7,272 bases of DNA from Mycobacterium sp. (GCA_029256565.1 JAQSXQ010000076.1:1-7272), one strand, 5' to 3'; shown: positions 1-5,441, numbered from the stretch's first letter. Notes: a model not told the origin generated them from the letters alone. Translations and numbers: made by a program.

Positions 1-183
1 CCCAGCGGCGTCACCCGGGACATCAAGGAGTATCCGGGCGTCGGCCACAGCTTCATGAACGAGTGGAAGACGCCGTCGCAGCTGCACGTCGTCGAGCGGA
101 TCGCCGGACTGCACCACTCCGCACCGCAGGCCGACGACGCGTGGCAGCGGATACTCGCGTTCTTCGGCGACCAGTTGAGCTGA
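1..183 (+). CDS. Dienelactone hydrolase family protein, C-terminal fragment (5' end outside window)
   Basis: The first 60 codons are open in frame 1 and end at TGA 181-183. The visible segment contains YPGVGHSFMN followed by a DAWQRILAFF helix near the C-terminus. This is the pattern around the catalytic histidine (here the 16th visible residue) and last helix of dienelactone hydrolase-like alpha/beta hydrolases. In that family a Cys-Asp-His triad hydrolyses cyclic esters such as dienelactone to maleylacetate in chlorocatechol breakdown, but many members have other substrates. The nucleophile and Asp lie upstream of the window, so activity and substrate cannot be judged. The gene converges on the minus-strand gene that ends at 200, leaving 16 bp between stops and no visible terminator hairpin. 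Confidence 0.85.
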   Translation, partial: PSGVTRDIKEYPGVGHSFMNEWKTPSQLHVVERIAGLHHSAPQADDAWQRILAFFGDQLS

Positions 184-199
184 CGGATCGTCGCTGGAA

Positions 200-625
200 T
201 CAGTCCTTGCGGCGCCGCGGATCGGTACGGCGCTTCGACGACTTGCCCGTATCCGGCGCAGCCGCACCGGCATCGGGGCTCAGTCCCGTGATCCGACCGA
301 TGGTGCCGACGCCAGGGAGGTTCTGCACCGCCCTGACGGCTTGATCGCCGCGCGCCACGATCGCCTCCAGTTGTGGCAGCAACCGGTCGATGGCCTCGAA
401 GGTCGGGTCGGCCAGCGACATGTACCTCTCGAGCCTGTCCAGGTTGGTGTTGAGCCGCTCGGTCGCCGCTGCCAGGTTCTCGACGAGCCCGGGTAGTTGC
501 GCGACGATCTGCGCCGAGGCCGTCGGGACGCGCAGTGCCCCGCTCGCCAGATCCTGAGCAGCCTGGGCCGCGGCCTGAGCGGCGGCGCGCAGATCGCTCG
601 GCTGCGGCTTGTCCTTGTCGGTCAT
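200..625 (-). CDS. Small Ala-rich helical protein of unknown function
   Basis: This 141-residue protein starts at ATG 625-623 (MTDKDKPQPSDL) and ends at TGA 202-200. I do not recognise a named family. Residues 10-100 are almost wholly alpha-helical in composition: an Ala/Gln-rich first helix, then LPGLVENLAAATERLNTNLDRLERYM, which looks amphipathic or coiled-coil-like, then a second helical stretch around DRLLPQLEAIVARGDQAV. A LPGVGTIGRITGL segment follows, and the tail is strongly basic (KSSKRRTDPRRRKD). There is no signal peptide or membrane span. The overall look, helical body plus basic tail, would fit a phasin-like or scaffold role, but that is a guess. The frame stays open upstream to a GTG at 727, but that extension runs through the inverted repeats and has a coding-poor look, so ATG 625 is preferred even though only a weak purine stretch precedes it. 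Confidence 0.75.
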   Translation of the reverse strand: MTDKDKPQPSDLRAAAQAAAQAAQDLASGALRVPTASAQIVAQLPGLVENLAAATERLNTNLDRLERYMSLADPTFEAIDRLLPQLEAIVARGDQAVRAVQNLPGVGTIGRITGLSPDAGAAAPDTGKSSKRRTDPRRRKD

Positions 626-656
626 GACACAACTCTGGCGCAGCGCTACGCGGCGC

Positions 657-689
657 GAGGCGATTTCAACGGAGTACGTTGCACGCCTC
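657..689. repeat. Interrupted inverted repeat (stem-loop) in divergent intergenic region
   Basis: GAGGCG (657-662) is the exact reverse complement of CGCCTC (684-689). Nested inside, CAACG (667-671) is the exact reverse complement of CGTTG (677-681) around the 5-nt loop GAGTA. The two stems are separated by an asymmetric internal loop of ATTT on one side and CA on the other. It lies only 4 nt from the next inverted repeat (694-752). It could be a structured RNA leader, an operator, or part of a dispersed repeat. Confidence 0.6.
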
Positions 690-693
690 TGCG

Positions 694-752
694 TTGAGAT
701 AGCGCTGAGCGTCAGGGCCACTCGCACTTCGTCGCCGCCAGCGCTATCTCAA
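694..752. repeat. Long perfect inverted repeat, 14-bp arms, 31-nt spacer
   Basis: TTGAGATAGCGCTG (694-707) and CAGCGCTATCTCAA (739-752) are exact reverse complements. The pairing extends by three more base pairs (691-693 with 754-756) if G753 is bulged. There is no T-tract on either side, and the element sits between two divergent genes rather than after a gene, so it is not an intrinsic terminator. It may be a pair of binding sites in opposite orientation for a dimeric regulator, a structured 5' leader, or a small dispersed mobile-type repeat. The arms contain two of the three CAGCGCTA copies in this gap. Confidence 0.75.
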
Positions 753-791
753 GCGCCCACGGCCGACACTTGACCCTCCCCCTGCCGGAGG

Positions 792-804
792 CCCCACGGT
801 GGGG
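792..804. promoter_or_regulatory. CCCCAC-G-GTGGGG palindrome abutting a start codon
   Basis: CCCCAC (792-797) and GTGGGG (799-804) are exact complements around a single G, ending 2 nt before ATG 807. The right arm is also the purine-rich stretch closest to the start codon, so the palindrome may either bind a protein dimer or partly mask ribosome access. The latter requires opening the innermost pair to form a loop. GGAGG-like sequence at 787-791 is rather far from the ATG. Confidence 0.35.
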
Positions 805-806
805 AC

Positions 807-1175
807 ATGACGACGATTGACTGGAGCGAGGGCACCACCACCTCGCGAGACGACCTGCCCACGACGATCACGACCTACCTCGATGCCCACCTGCGCCGCG
901 ACGTGGCCGTCGCGATCGCGACCCTCACACCGGACGCCGCGGTGACCGACGAGGGCCGGACCTACCGCGGCCACGACGAGATCCGGGACTGGTTGGCCCG
1001 AGCGGGCAGCGAGTTCACCTACACCACCGAGTTCATCGGCGCCACGACCATCGATGCCTCGCACGTCGACGTGCTGCATCGCATCGAGGGCGACTTTCCC
1101 GGTGGTGTGGCGGATCTGCACTACCGATTCACCCTCGATGGCGACTCGATCAGCCGTCTGATCATCGAGCCCTGA
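807..1175 (+). CDS. SnoaL/NTF2-like domain protein
   Basis: The 122-residue product has the usual length and layout of a single NTF2-like (SnoaL-like) cone-shaped fold. A first helix around residues 17-35 (LPTTITTYLDAHLRRDVAVA) is followed by LTPDAAVTDEGRTYRGHDEIRDWLARAG, the common pattern in which a short strand carrying the polar D-E-G stretch leads into a Y-x-G-x-x-x-I helix. Strands rich in T/V/I follow, ending in YRFTLDGDSISRLIIEP. Family members range from polyketide cyclases and isomerases to ligand-binding proteins and stress proteins, so substrate and reaction cannot be named. There is no signal peptide. The stop is 25 bp before the GntR-type regulator gene, so the two may be cotranscribed. 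The start is the ATG at 807, with a G-rich stretch immediately upstream. Confidence 0.85.
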   Translation: MTTIDWSEGTTTSRDDLPTTITTYLDAHLRRDVAVAIATLTPDAAVTDEGRTYRGHDEIRDWLARAGSEFTYTTEFIGATTIDASHVDVLHRIEGDFPGGVADLHYRFTLDGDSISRLIIEP

Positions 1176-1186
1176 TCGGACATCGG

Positions 1187-1195
1187 ATACCGTAT
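1187..1195. promoter_or_regulatory. Candidate operator or promoter half-site before the GntR regulator
   Basis: The 25-bp gap before the regulator's ATG (1201) contains the small palindrome ATAC-C-GTAT. ATAC/GTAT half-sites are known in operators of several FCD-type GntR proteins, usually with a 3-nt centre, so autoregulation is possible. The motif is short and could occur by chance. It also offers a weak -10-like sequence, and no good Shine-Dalgarno sequence is seen, so the regulator may be translated by readthrough from the upstream gene or from a very short leader. Confidence 0.25.
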
Positions 1196-1200
1196 TTCGA

Positions 1201-1887
1201 ATGCCGGTGCCCGACGAACAGGGAAAGCACAAACGGTCCCTCCTCCGGGAACAGGCCTACGTATCGCTTCGGGACGCCATCATCAGTGGCACGTTGGCCC
1301 CCGGGGAGAAGTTGCGCGATCCCGAACTCGAGAACTGGCTGGGCATCAGCCGAACTCCCATCCGGGAGGCTCTGGCTCGACTCGAGGCGGCCGGGTTGGT
1401 CCACACCCTGCCCGGCCGCTCGACGGTCGTGTCGACCATCGAGCGCAAGGCGGTGTTCGACGCGCAGGCCGTGGCGGCGACGATGCACGCCCTCGCCGTC
1501 CGCATCGCGGTGCCGTTGATGGGCAAGTCCGAGATCACGGCAATGGTGGAGGCGAACAAGGACTTCGCCGCCGCGTTCTCGGCAGCAGACGCCGCATCCG
1601 CGATGCGCGCCGACGACGAATTCCACCAGGTCGCCGTCGACGCGAGCCGCAACGAGGTCATCCCCGGGGTTCTCGAACAGGTGACGCCGGTACTGCGGCG
1701 TCTGGAGTTCCTGCGCTTCTCATCGCTCACCGGCCGGCAGTCGATCGCACAGCACAAGCGGATCATCAGCCTGTGCCGTCGCGGCGATGCAGCTGCGGCA
1801 GCCGAAGCGGTGCAACGAAACTGGGAGACCCTGACCCCTCTGCTCGACGCCGAGGCGCTCGAGACCCCTCAGAAGACTCCGCTGTAG
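1201..1887 (+). CDS. GntR-family transcriptional regulator, FCD (FadR) subfamily
   Basis: The product has 228 residues, the normal size for the family. Residues 14-78 form the winged helix-turn-helix: LREQAYVSLRDAIISGTLAPGEKL, then the recognition region ISRTPIREALARLEAAGLV and the wing GRSTVVSTI. Residues 84-215 are an all-helical FCD ligand-binding domain. Its usual metal site is D-x3-H in one helix plus two later histidines. Here D138 and H142 (DDEFH) and H185 (QHKRII) are present, but the last His position is probably N207 (QRNWETL). FCD regulators usually bind small carboxylates or amino-acid-like effectors. The gene faces acdS and overlaps its 3' end by 19 bp. From memory, GntR-type genes are commonly found beside acdS in Actinobacteria, where Proteobacteria use an Lrp-type AcdR. 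It is therefore the best candidate regulator of acdS, with ACC or a breakdown product as possible effector (inference). Confidence 0.93.
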   Translation: MPVPDEQGKHKRSLLREQAYVSLRDAIISGTLAPGEKLRDPELENWLGISRTPIREALARLEAAGLVHTLPGRSTVVSTIERKAVFDAQAVAATMHALAVRIAVPLMGKSEITAMVEANKDFAAAFSAADAASAMRADDEFHQVAVDASRNEVIPGVLEQVTPVLRRLEFLRFSSLTGRQSIAQHKRIISLCRRGDAAAAAEAVQRNWETLTPLLDAEALETPQKTPL

Positions 1888-2873
1888 GCGTTGAGGGCCG
1901 GTTGGCCACCCAGGTGGGCGAACAGGACCTTGGAGTCGGCGTCGATCTCACCCGAGCCGACGAGGTCGATGAGGGCGGCCATCGACTTGCCCTCGTAGAC
2001 CGGATCGAGGATGACGCCCTCCAAGCTGGCGGTCAGCCTGATGGCGTCGATGGTGGAAGCGACTGGGACGCCGTAACGTTCGCCGGCCCAGCCCTCGAGC
2101 ACGGTGATCTCGTCGTCGCGCAGGTCGCGACCCAGCCCGATGAGTTCGGCGGTGTTGCGAGCGATGCGTTCGACCTGAATGCGCGTCGCGTCGAGCTTGG
2201 CGGAGGCGTCGATGCCGATCACGCGGCGGGGCCTCTGCTGACCCGCGAAGCCCGCGATCATGCCGGCGTGGGTGGATCCGGTCACGCTGCACACCACGAT
2301 CGTGTCGAAGAACGTCTCCAGCTGCTCTTCCTGCTGTTGCACTTCATACGCCCAATTCGCGAAACCCAGACCGCCCAGTCGGTGATCGGAGGCGCCGGCC
2401 GGGATGGCATAGGGAGTCCCGCCGGCGCGCTCGACGTCCTCGATCGCCTCGTGCCAGCTGTCCTTGAACTCGATGCCGAAACCGGACGGATTGAGTCGGA
2501 CGTCAGCGCCCATGATCCGGGATAGGAGGATGTTGCCGACCTTGTCCGCGACCGGGTCGGGCCAGTCCACCCACTTCTCCTGCACCAGCACTGCCTTCAT
2601 CCCGAGCTTGGCGGCGACTGCGGCCACCTGGCGAGTGTGGTTGGACTGCACGCCGCCGATGGAGACCAACGTGTCCGCGCCCTGAGCCAGCGCGTCCGGT
2701 ACGAGGTATTCCAGTTTGCGAGTCTTGTTGCCGCCGAACGCCAGTCCCGAGTTGACGTCCTCGCGCTTGGCCCATATCTCGGCGCCGCCGAGGTGCTGAC
2801 TCAAGCGGGGCAGTGGATGGACCGGGCTGGGTCCGAAGGTGAGTGGATGACGCTCGAAATCGTGGATGGTCAC
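1869..2873 (-). CDS. acdS: 1-aminocyclopropane-1-carboxylate (ACC) deaminase
   Basis: AcdS is a PLP-dependent cytoplasmic enzyme (EC 3.5.99.7) that opens the ring of ACC to give 2-oxobutyrate and ammonia. The 334-residue product is close to the 338 residues of the Pseudomonas enzyme, and the N-terminus (TIHDFERHPLTFGPSPVHPL) matches that family. The diagnostic residues fall at a constant one-residue offset from the Pseudomonas numbering: PLP lysine K50 (GGNKTRKLEY; K51), S77 (QSNHTR; S78), Y293-E294 (DPVYEGKS; Y294-E295) and L321 (AHLGG; L322). The E/L pair separates true ACC deaminase from the related D-cysteine desulfhydrase. The chosen start is GTG 2873-2871, preceded by AAGGAG (2888-2883) at 9-nt spacing. 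The frame extends to a TTG at 2948, but that extra stretch lies in the promoter region. The gene is convergent with the GntR regulator and divergent from the hydrolase-GMC pair. Found mostly in plant-associated microbes, it uses ACC as nitrogen source and lowers plant ethylene. Confidence 0.95.
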   Translation of the reverse strand: MTIHDFERHPLTFGPSPVHPLPRLSQHLGGAEIWAKREDVNSGLAFGGNKTRKLEYLVPDALAQGADTLVSIGGVQSNHTRQVAAVAAKLGMKAVLVQEKWVDWPDPVADKVGNILLSRIMGADVRLNPSGFGIEFKDSWHEAIEDVERAGGTPYAIPAGASDHRLGGLGFANWAYEVQQQEEQLETFFDTIVVCSVTGSTHAGMIAGFAGQQRPRRVIGIDASAKLDATRIQVERIARNTAELIGLGRDLRDDEITVLEGWAGERYGVPVASTIDAIRLTASLEGVILDPVYEGKSMAALIDLVGSGEIDADSKVLFAHLGGQPALNAYSGVF

Positions 2874-2882
2874 GCGCACGTG

Positions 2883-2888
2883 CTCCTT
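2883..2888 (-). promoter_or_regulatory. Ribosome binding site of acdS
   Basis: On the minus strand this is AAGGAG, 9 nt before GTG 2873. It decides the start: an in-frame GTG at 2879 would leave only 3 nt, and the TTG at 2948 has no comparable site. Confidence 0.75.
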
Positions 2889-2908
2889 GCTGCCGGTGGG
2901 TTCGTAGC

Positions 2909-2926
2909 CGCGGTCAGCATACCGCG
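2909..2926. promoter_or_regulatory. Inverted repeat CGCGGT-N6-ACCGCG over the putative acdS -10 box
   Basis: CGCGGT (2909-2914) and ACCGCG (2921-2926) are perfect complements around a 6-bp centre. Read leftward, the repeat contains TATGCT (2921-2916), the best -10-like hexamer for acdS. The possible -35 hexamers upstream, TTGATT (2941-2936) and TTGCAT (2948-2943), give spacers of 14 and 21 bp, neither ideal, as might be expected of a promoter that needs an activator. A dimeric regulator bound here would cover the acdS promoter. Confidence 0.45.
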
Positions 2927-2944
2927 CCTCGACGGAATCAATAT

Positions 2945-2956
2945 GCAATATATTGC
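2945..2956. promoter_or_regulatory. AT-rich 12-bp palindrome GCAATATATTGC, candidate operator and rightward -10
   Basis: This perfect palindrome is a conspicuous AT-rich island in GC-rich DNA, midway between the divergent starts of acdS (2873) and the hydrolase (3008). It contains TATATT (2949-2954), a good -10 box for rightward transcription that would start near 2960. I see no matching -35 upstream. A GntR-type dimer bound here would block that -10 directly and could also influence acdS, whose TTGCAT/TTGATT -35 candidates overlap or adjoin it. Confidence 0.5.
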
Positions 2957-3007
2957 GTTATGCACGCCGAGCCAGCCAAGAAGGCGGGCCGAACTGGAGA
3001 GGGACCA

Positions 3008-3835
3008 ATGTTCAAGTCTGTTCTGACCGCACTGACGACGGCCACCACGGTGGCGCTGCTGGCCACCGCATGCAGCAGCGGCGACCCAGCGAGTGCCACG
3101 CCCGCACAGCCCGCACCGGCGGCCAAGCCCACGGTGGTGTTGGTCCACGGCGCGTTCGCCGACTCGTCCAGCTGGAACGGCGTGGTCGCGAACCTCGAGG
3201 CCGACGGCTATCCGGTGGTCGCCGCCGCCAACCCGCTGCGCGGACTGCGCAGCGACGCCGACTACGTCCGCAGCGTGCTCGACAACGTCGAGGGTCCGGT
3301 GGTGGTGGCCGGCCATTCCTACGGCGGGTCGGTGATGAGCGAAGCGGCCGACGGGCAGCCGAACGTCAAGGCACTGGTGTACGTCGCCAGTTTCCTTCTG
3401 GACCAGGGGGAGACCACCTCGGATCTCGCCGCCAAGTTCCCCGGTGCCCAGCTCGGCCCCGCCCTCGAGACCGTCCCGTTCCCACAGCCGAACGGCGGCA
3501 GCGGGAACGACCTCTACGTCAAGCAGGACGAGTTCCAGAGGGTGTTCGCCGCCGACGTGCCCGGGGACGTCGCCGACCTGATGGCGGCGACGCAGCGACC
3601 CATCACCGAAGCCGCGCTGAACGAGCCTGCCACGCGGGCCGCGTGGAAGACCATTCCGTCGTGGAACCTCGTCACCACACAGGATCTCGCCATCCCCGCC
3701 GAGTCGATGCGCTTCATGGGTGAGCGGGCCGGCTCGAAGACCGTCGAGGTCGAGGCGTCACACGCCGTCACCGTCTCCCAGCCCGACGCCGTCGCCAATC
3801 TGATCGACGAAGCCGCCCGCTCGACCGCCGGCTGA
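3008..3835 (+). CDS. Lipoprotein alpha/beta hydrolase (esterase-like)
   Basis: The product has 275 residues and begins with a bacterial lipoprotein signal: short n-region with K3, hydrophobic stretch VLTALTTATTVALLATA and Cys22, the predicted lipidation site. The -3 residue is Ala rather than the commoner Leu. A Pro/Ala-rich linker (23-41) leads into an alpha/beta hydrolase fold. The oxyanion-hole motif is VLVHGAF (H47-G48), the nucleophile elbow is GHSYGG with S104, and the catalytic His is probably H252 in EASHAVTVSQP. The sequence resembles the AB_hydrolase_6 type (plant esterase/methylesterase-like and many bacterial paralogues), so ester hydrolysis outside the membrane is likely and the substrate unknown. 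The start at ATG 3008 has a good purine-rich site GGAGAGGG (2996-3003). An in-frame ATG at 2960 would add 16 residues and could only serve as a leaderless start. The gene is followed after 56 bp by the GMC oxidoreductase gene and probably shares its transcript. Confidence 0.9.
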   Translation: MFKSVLTALTTATTVALLATACSSGDPASATPAQPAPAAKPTVVLVHGAFADSSSWNGVVANLEADGYPVVAAANPLRGLRSDADYVRSVLDNVEGPVVVAGHSYGGSVMSEAADGQPNVKALVYVASFLLDQGETTSDLAAKFPGAQLGPALETVPFPQPNGGSGNDLYVKQDEFQRVFAADVPGDVADLMAATQRPITEAALNEPATRAAWKTIPSWNLVTTQDLAIPAESMRFMGERAGSKTVEVEASHAVTVSQPDAVANLIDEAARSTAG

Positions 3836-3878
3836 GCACCGGTACGCCACCAGACAACCTCCCGACACGATACGAAGA

Positions 3879-3905
3879 ATGGTGAACGACCATGTCAATC
3901 AATGA
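3879..3905 (+). other. Possible 8-codon leader reading frame overlapping the GMC start
   Basis: ATG 3879 opens MVNDHVNQ and stops at TGA 3903-3905, overlapping the first codons of the downstream gene in another frame. In the same place ATGGT (3879-3883) and ACCAT (3889-3893) form a 5-bp inverted repeat that includes the real ATG at 3892. A GGTGA element (3881-3885) at 6-nt spacing is the likely ribosome site for 3892, so the short frame may simply be fortuitous. Confidence 0.2.
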
Positions 3906-5430
3906 ATCCAGACACTACGACTACGTGGTGATCGGCGCCGGATCCGCGGGCTGCGTGCTCGCCGCGCGCCTCTCCGAAGACCCCACGACCCAGGTCCTGC
4001 TGCTCGAATCAGGCCCGGCCGACACCCTGGCGGAGATCTCGGCACCACCCGCGTGGCCGTCGCTGTGGGGCACCGAGGTCGACTACTCCTACTCGACCGT
4101 CCCGCAGCACGGCACGAGCGGCCTCGCCCACGACTGGCCACGCGGCCACACGCTCGGTGGGAGCAGCAGCATCAACGCGATGGTGCATCTGCGCGGGCAT
4201 TCGAGCGACTTCGACGGATGGGCCAAGTCGGGTTGCCAGGGCTGGGATTACGACGCCGTGCTGCCCTACTTCCGTCGCATGGAGACAGTCGCGGGAGGGG
4301 ATCCGCGCTACCGCGGTACCGACGGGCCGATGCGTCCCGCCCGCGCAGCAGACTCGGAGGCGAACCCCCTGTCACAGGTCTTCGTCGACGGCGCTGCGGC
4401 AGCCGGCTTCCCGCTGACCGACGACTTCAACGGAGCCCGGGCCGAGGGTGCCGGGTGGCACGACCTCGCGATAACCGGCGGCCTCCGACAGAGCGTCGCG
4501 ACCGCCTACCTGCACCCGCTGGGCCGCAGCAGGACCAACCTGACCGTGTCGACCAACTCCCGGGCCCTGAAGCTGCGTTTCGACGGGTTGCGTTGCGTGG
4601 GCGTCGACTTCGACCGCGGTGGTGAGGTCGTCACCGCGTATGCCGACACGGAGGTGGTGCTCAGCGCAGGCGCGGTCGACTCACCGCGGTTGCTACTGCT
4701 GTCCGGGATCGGGCCGGCTGCGGAACTCGAGGCGGCCGGTGTCGACGTGGTGCACGACCTGCCCGGGGTGGGCCGCAACCTGCACGACCATCCGCTGTGC
4801 GGTGTCGTCTACGAAGCAGCGCAACCGATCCCGGCGGCCAAGACCAATCACGCCGAGACGTCGATGCTGTGGCGCAGCGACGACTCGCTCCCAGGTCCCG
4901 ACATGCAACTGATGTTCATCCACGTGCCGTTCCATCCGGCCAATCTGTCCGCACCCGCGAACAGCTTCACGTTGGCGGTGGCCATCGTGCCGGAAGCGCG
5001 TGGCTCGATCCGGCTCGCCGGACCGGATCCGTCGACCGCACCGCTGATCGACCCGAACTACCTGGGTACCGAAACCGACGTGGAGCGGATGCTGCACGGG
5101 GTGGACGTCGCGCGTCAGATCGCAGGCACCGCGCCGTTCGCGCCATGGCGGGCTCGCGAGGTGCTCCCCGGGCCGGACGTCACCGACGAAGCCGGGCTGC
5201 GGTCGTTCGTCGCACGCGGCACCAGCACGTACTACCACCCGGTGGGAAGCTGCGCGATGGGCACGGGCACCGACGCCGTGGTCGACCCCGAGCTGCGGGT
5301 ACGCGGACTGGCCGGCATCCGGGTGGCCGACGCGTCGATCATGCCCAAGATCCCGCCCGTCAACACCAATGCCGCGGTGATCATGATCGGCGAGAAGGCC
5401 GCCGACCTGATCCGCCGGAAGGCGGGCTAA
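3892..5430 (+). CDS. GMC-family FAD-dependent oxidoreductase (choline dehydrogenase-like)
   Basis: The product has 512 residues, typical of bacterial glucose-methanol-choline oxidoreductases. The FAD-binding dinucleotide motif is VVIGAGSAGCVLAARLSE (G15-G17-G20) with the ribose-binding acidic residue in LLLESG. Both family signatures are present: RGHTLGGSSSINAMVHLRG at about 94-112 and GAVDSPRLLLLSGIG at about 260-274. The catalytic pair is H449 (YYHPVGSCAMG) and N493 (PPVNTNAA); the 44-residue gap equals that of His466/Asn510 in choline oxidase. Such enzymes oxidise alcohols to aldehydes using FAD, passing electrons to oxygen, quinones or other acceptors. The substrate cannot be told from sequence, and no betaine aldehyde dehydrogenase is nearby, so calling it BetA would be unsafe. 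There is no signal peptide, so it should be cytoplasmic. It lies 56 bp after the lipoprotein hydrolase, probably in one operon. Confidence 0.95.
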   Translation: MSINESRHYDYVVIGAGSAGCVLAARLSEDPTTQVLLLESGPADTLAEISAPPAWPSLWGTEVDYSYSTVPQHGTSGLAHDWPRGHTLGGSSSINAMVHLRGHSSDFDGWAKSGCQGWDYDAVLPYFRRMETVAGGDPRYRGTDGPMRPARAADSEANPLSQVFVDGAAAAGFPLTDDFNGARAEGAGWHDLAITGGLRQSVATAYLHPLGRSRTNLTVSTNSRALKLRFDGLRCVGVDFDRGGEVVTAYADTEVVLSAGAVDSPRLLLLSGIGPAAELEAAGVDVVHDLPGVGRNLHDHPLCGVVYEAAQPIPAAKTNHAETSMLWRSDDSLPGPDMQLMFIHVPFHPANLSAPANSFTLAVAIVPEARGSIRLAGPDPSTAPLIDPNYLGTETDVERMLHGVDVARQIAGTAPFAPWRAREVLPGPDVTDEAGLRSFVARGTSTYYHPVGSCAMGTGTDAVVDPELRVRGLAGIRVADASIMPKIPPVNTNAAVIMIGEKAADLIRRKAG

Positions 5431-5441
5431 CGGGACGCCCC

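Larger units (their letters stand above)
626..806. promoter_or_regulatory. Divergent intergenic region with three CAGCGCTA motifs
   Basis: This 181-bp gap separates the minus-strand gene starting at 625 from the plus-strand gene starting at 807, so it must hold both promoters unless either gene is leaderless from within. CAGCGCTA occurs at 641-648 (plus), 700-707 (as its complement TAGCGCTG) and 739-746 (plus). The 641 copy lies about 15 bp upstream of the 625 start codon, where a -10 box could sit. A TTGACC hexamer at 770-775 resembles a -35 box for the rightward gene, but I see no convincing -10 after it. Confidence 0.45.

Noticed and set aside
209..221. GCGGCGCCGC palindrome near 210-219
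   Set aside because: It lies inside the coding end of the minus-strand gene and short GC palindromes are common in DNA of this composition.
626..727. Upstream GTG start at 727 for the small helical protein
   Set aside because: The extension passes through both inverted repeats and has a composition unlike the Ala-rich body; MTDKDKPQPSDL at 625 looks like a natural N-terminus.
744..1232. Minus-strand 162-codon open frame opposite the SnoaL-like gene
   Set aside because: It spans the regulator start and the SnoaL-like gene in antisense, is Arg/Gly/Val-rich and low in structure signals, as expected of a shadow.
1773..2525. Plus-strand 250-codon open frame opposite acdS
   Set aside because: It lies antisense to a gene with clear ACC deaminase motifs, has a composition typical of the high-GC complementary strand, and shows no recognisable domain.
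1869..2873. D-cysteine desulfhydrase instead of ACC deaminase
   Set aside because: The paralogue differs at the positions equivalent to Pseudomonas Glu295 and Leu322; here both E294 and L321 are retained, and overall length and motifs match AcdS.
2874..2948. N-terminal extension of ACC deaminase to TTG 2948
   Set aside because: It would add 25 residues not found in known ACC deaminases and would place coding sequence over both promoter palindromes. GTG 2873 has a well-spaced AAGGAG.
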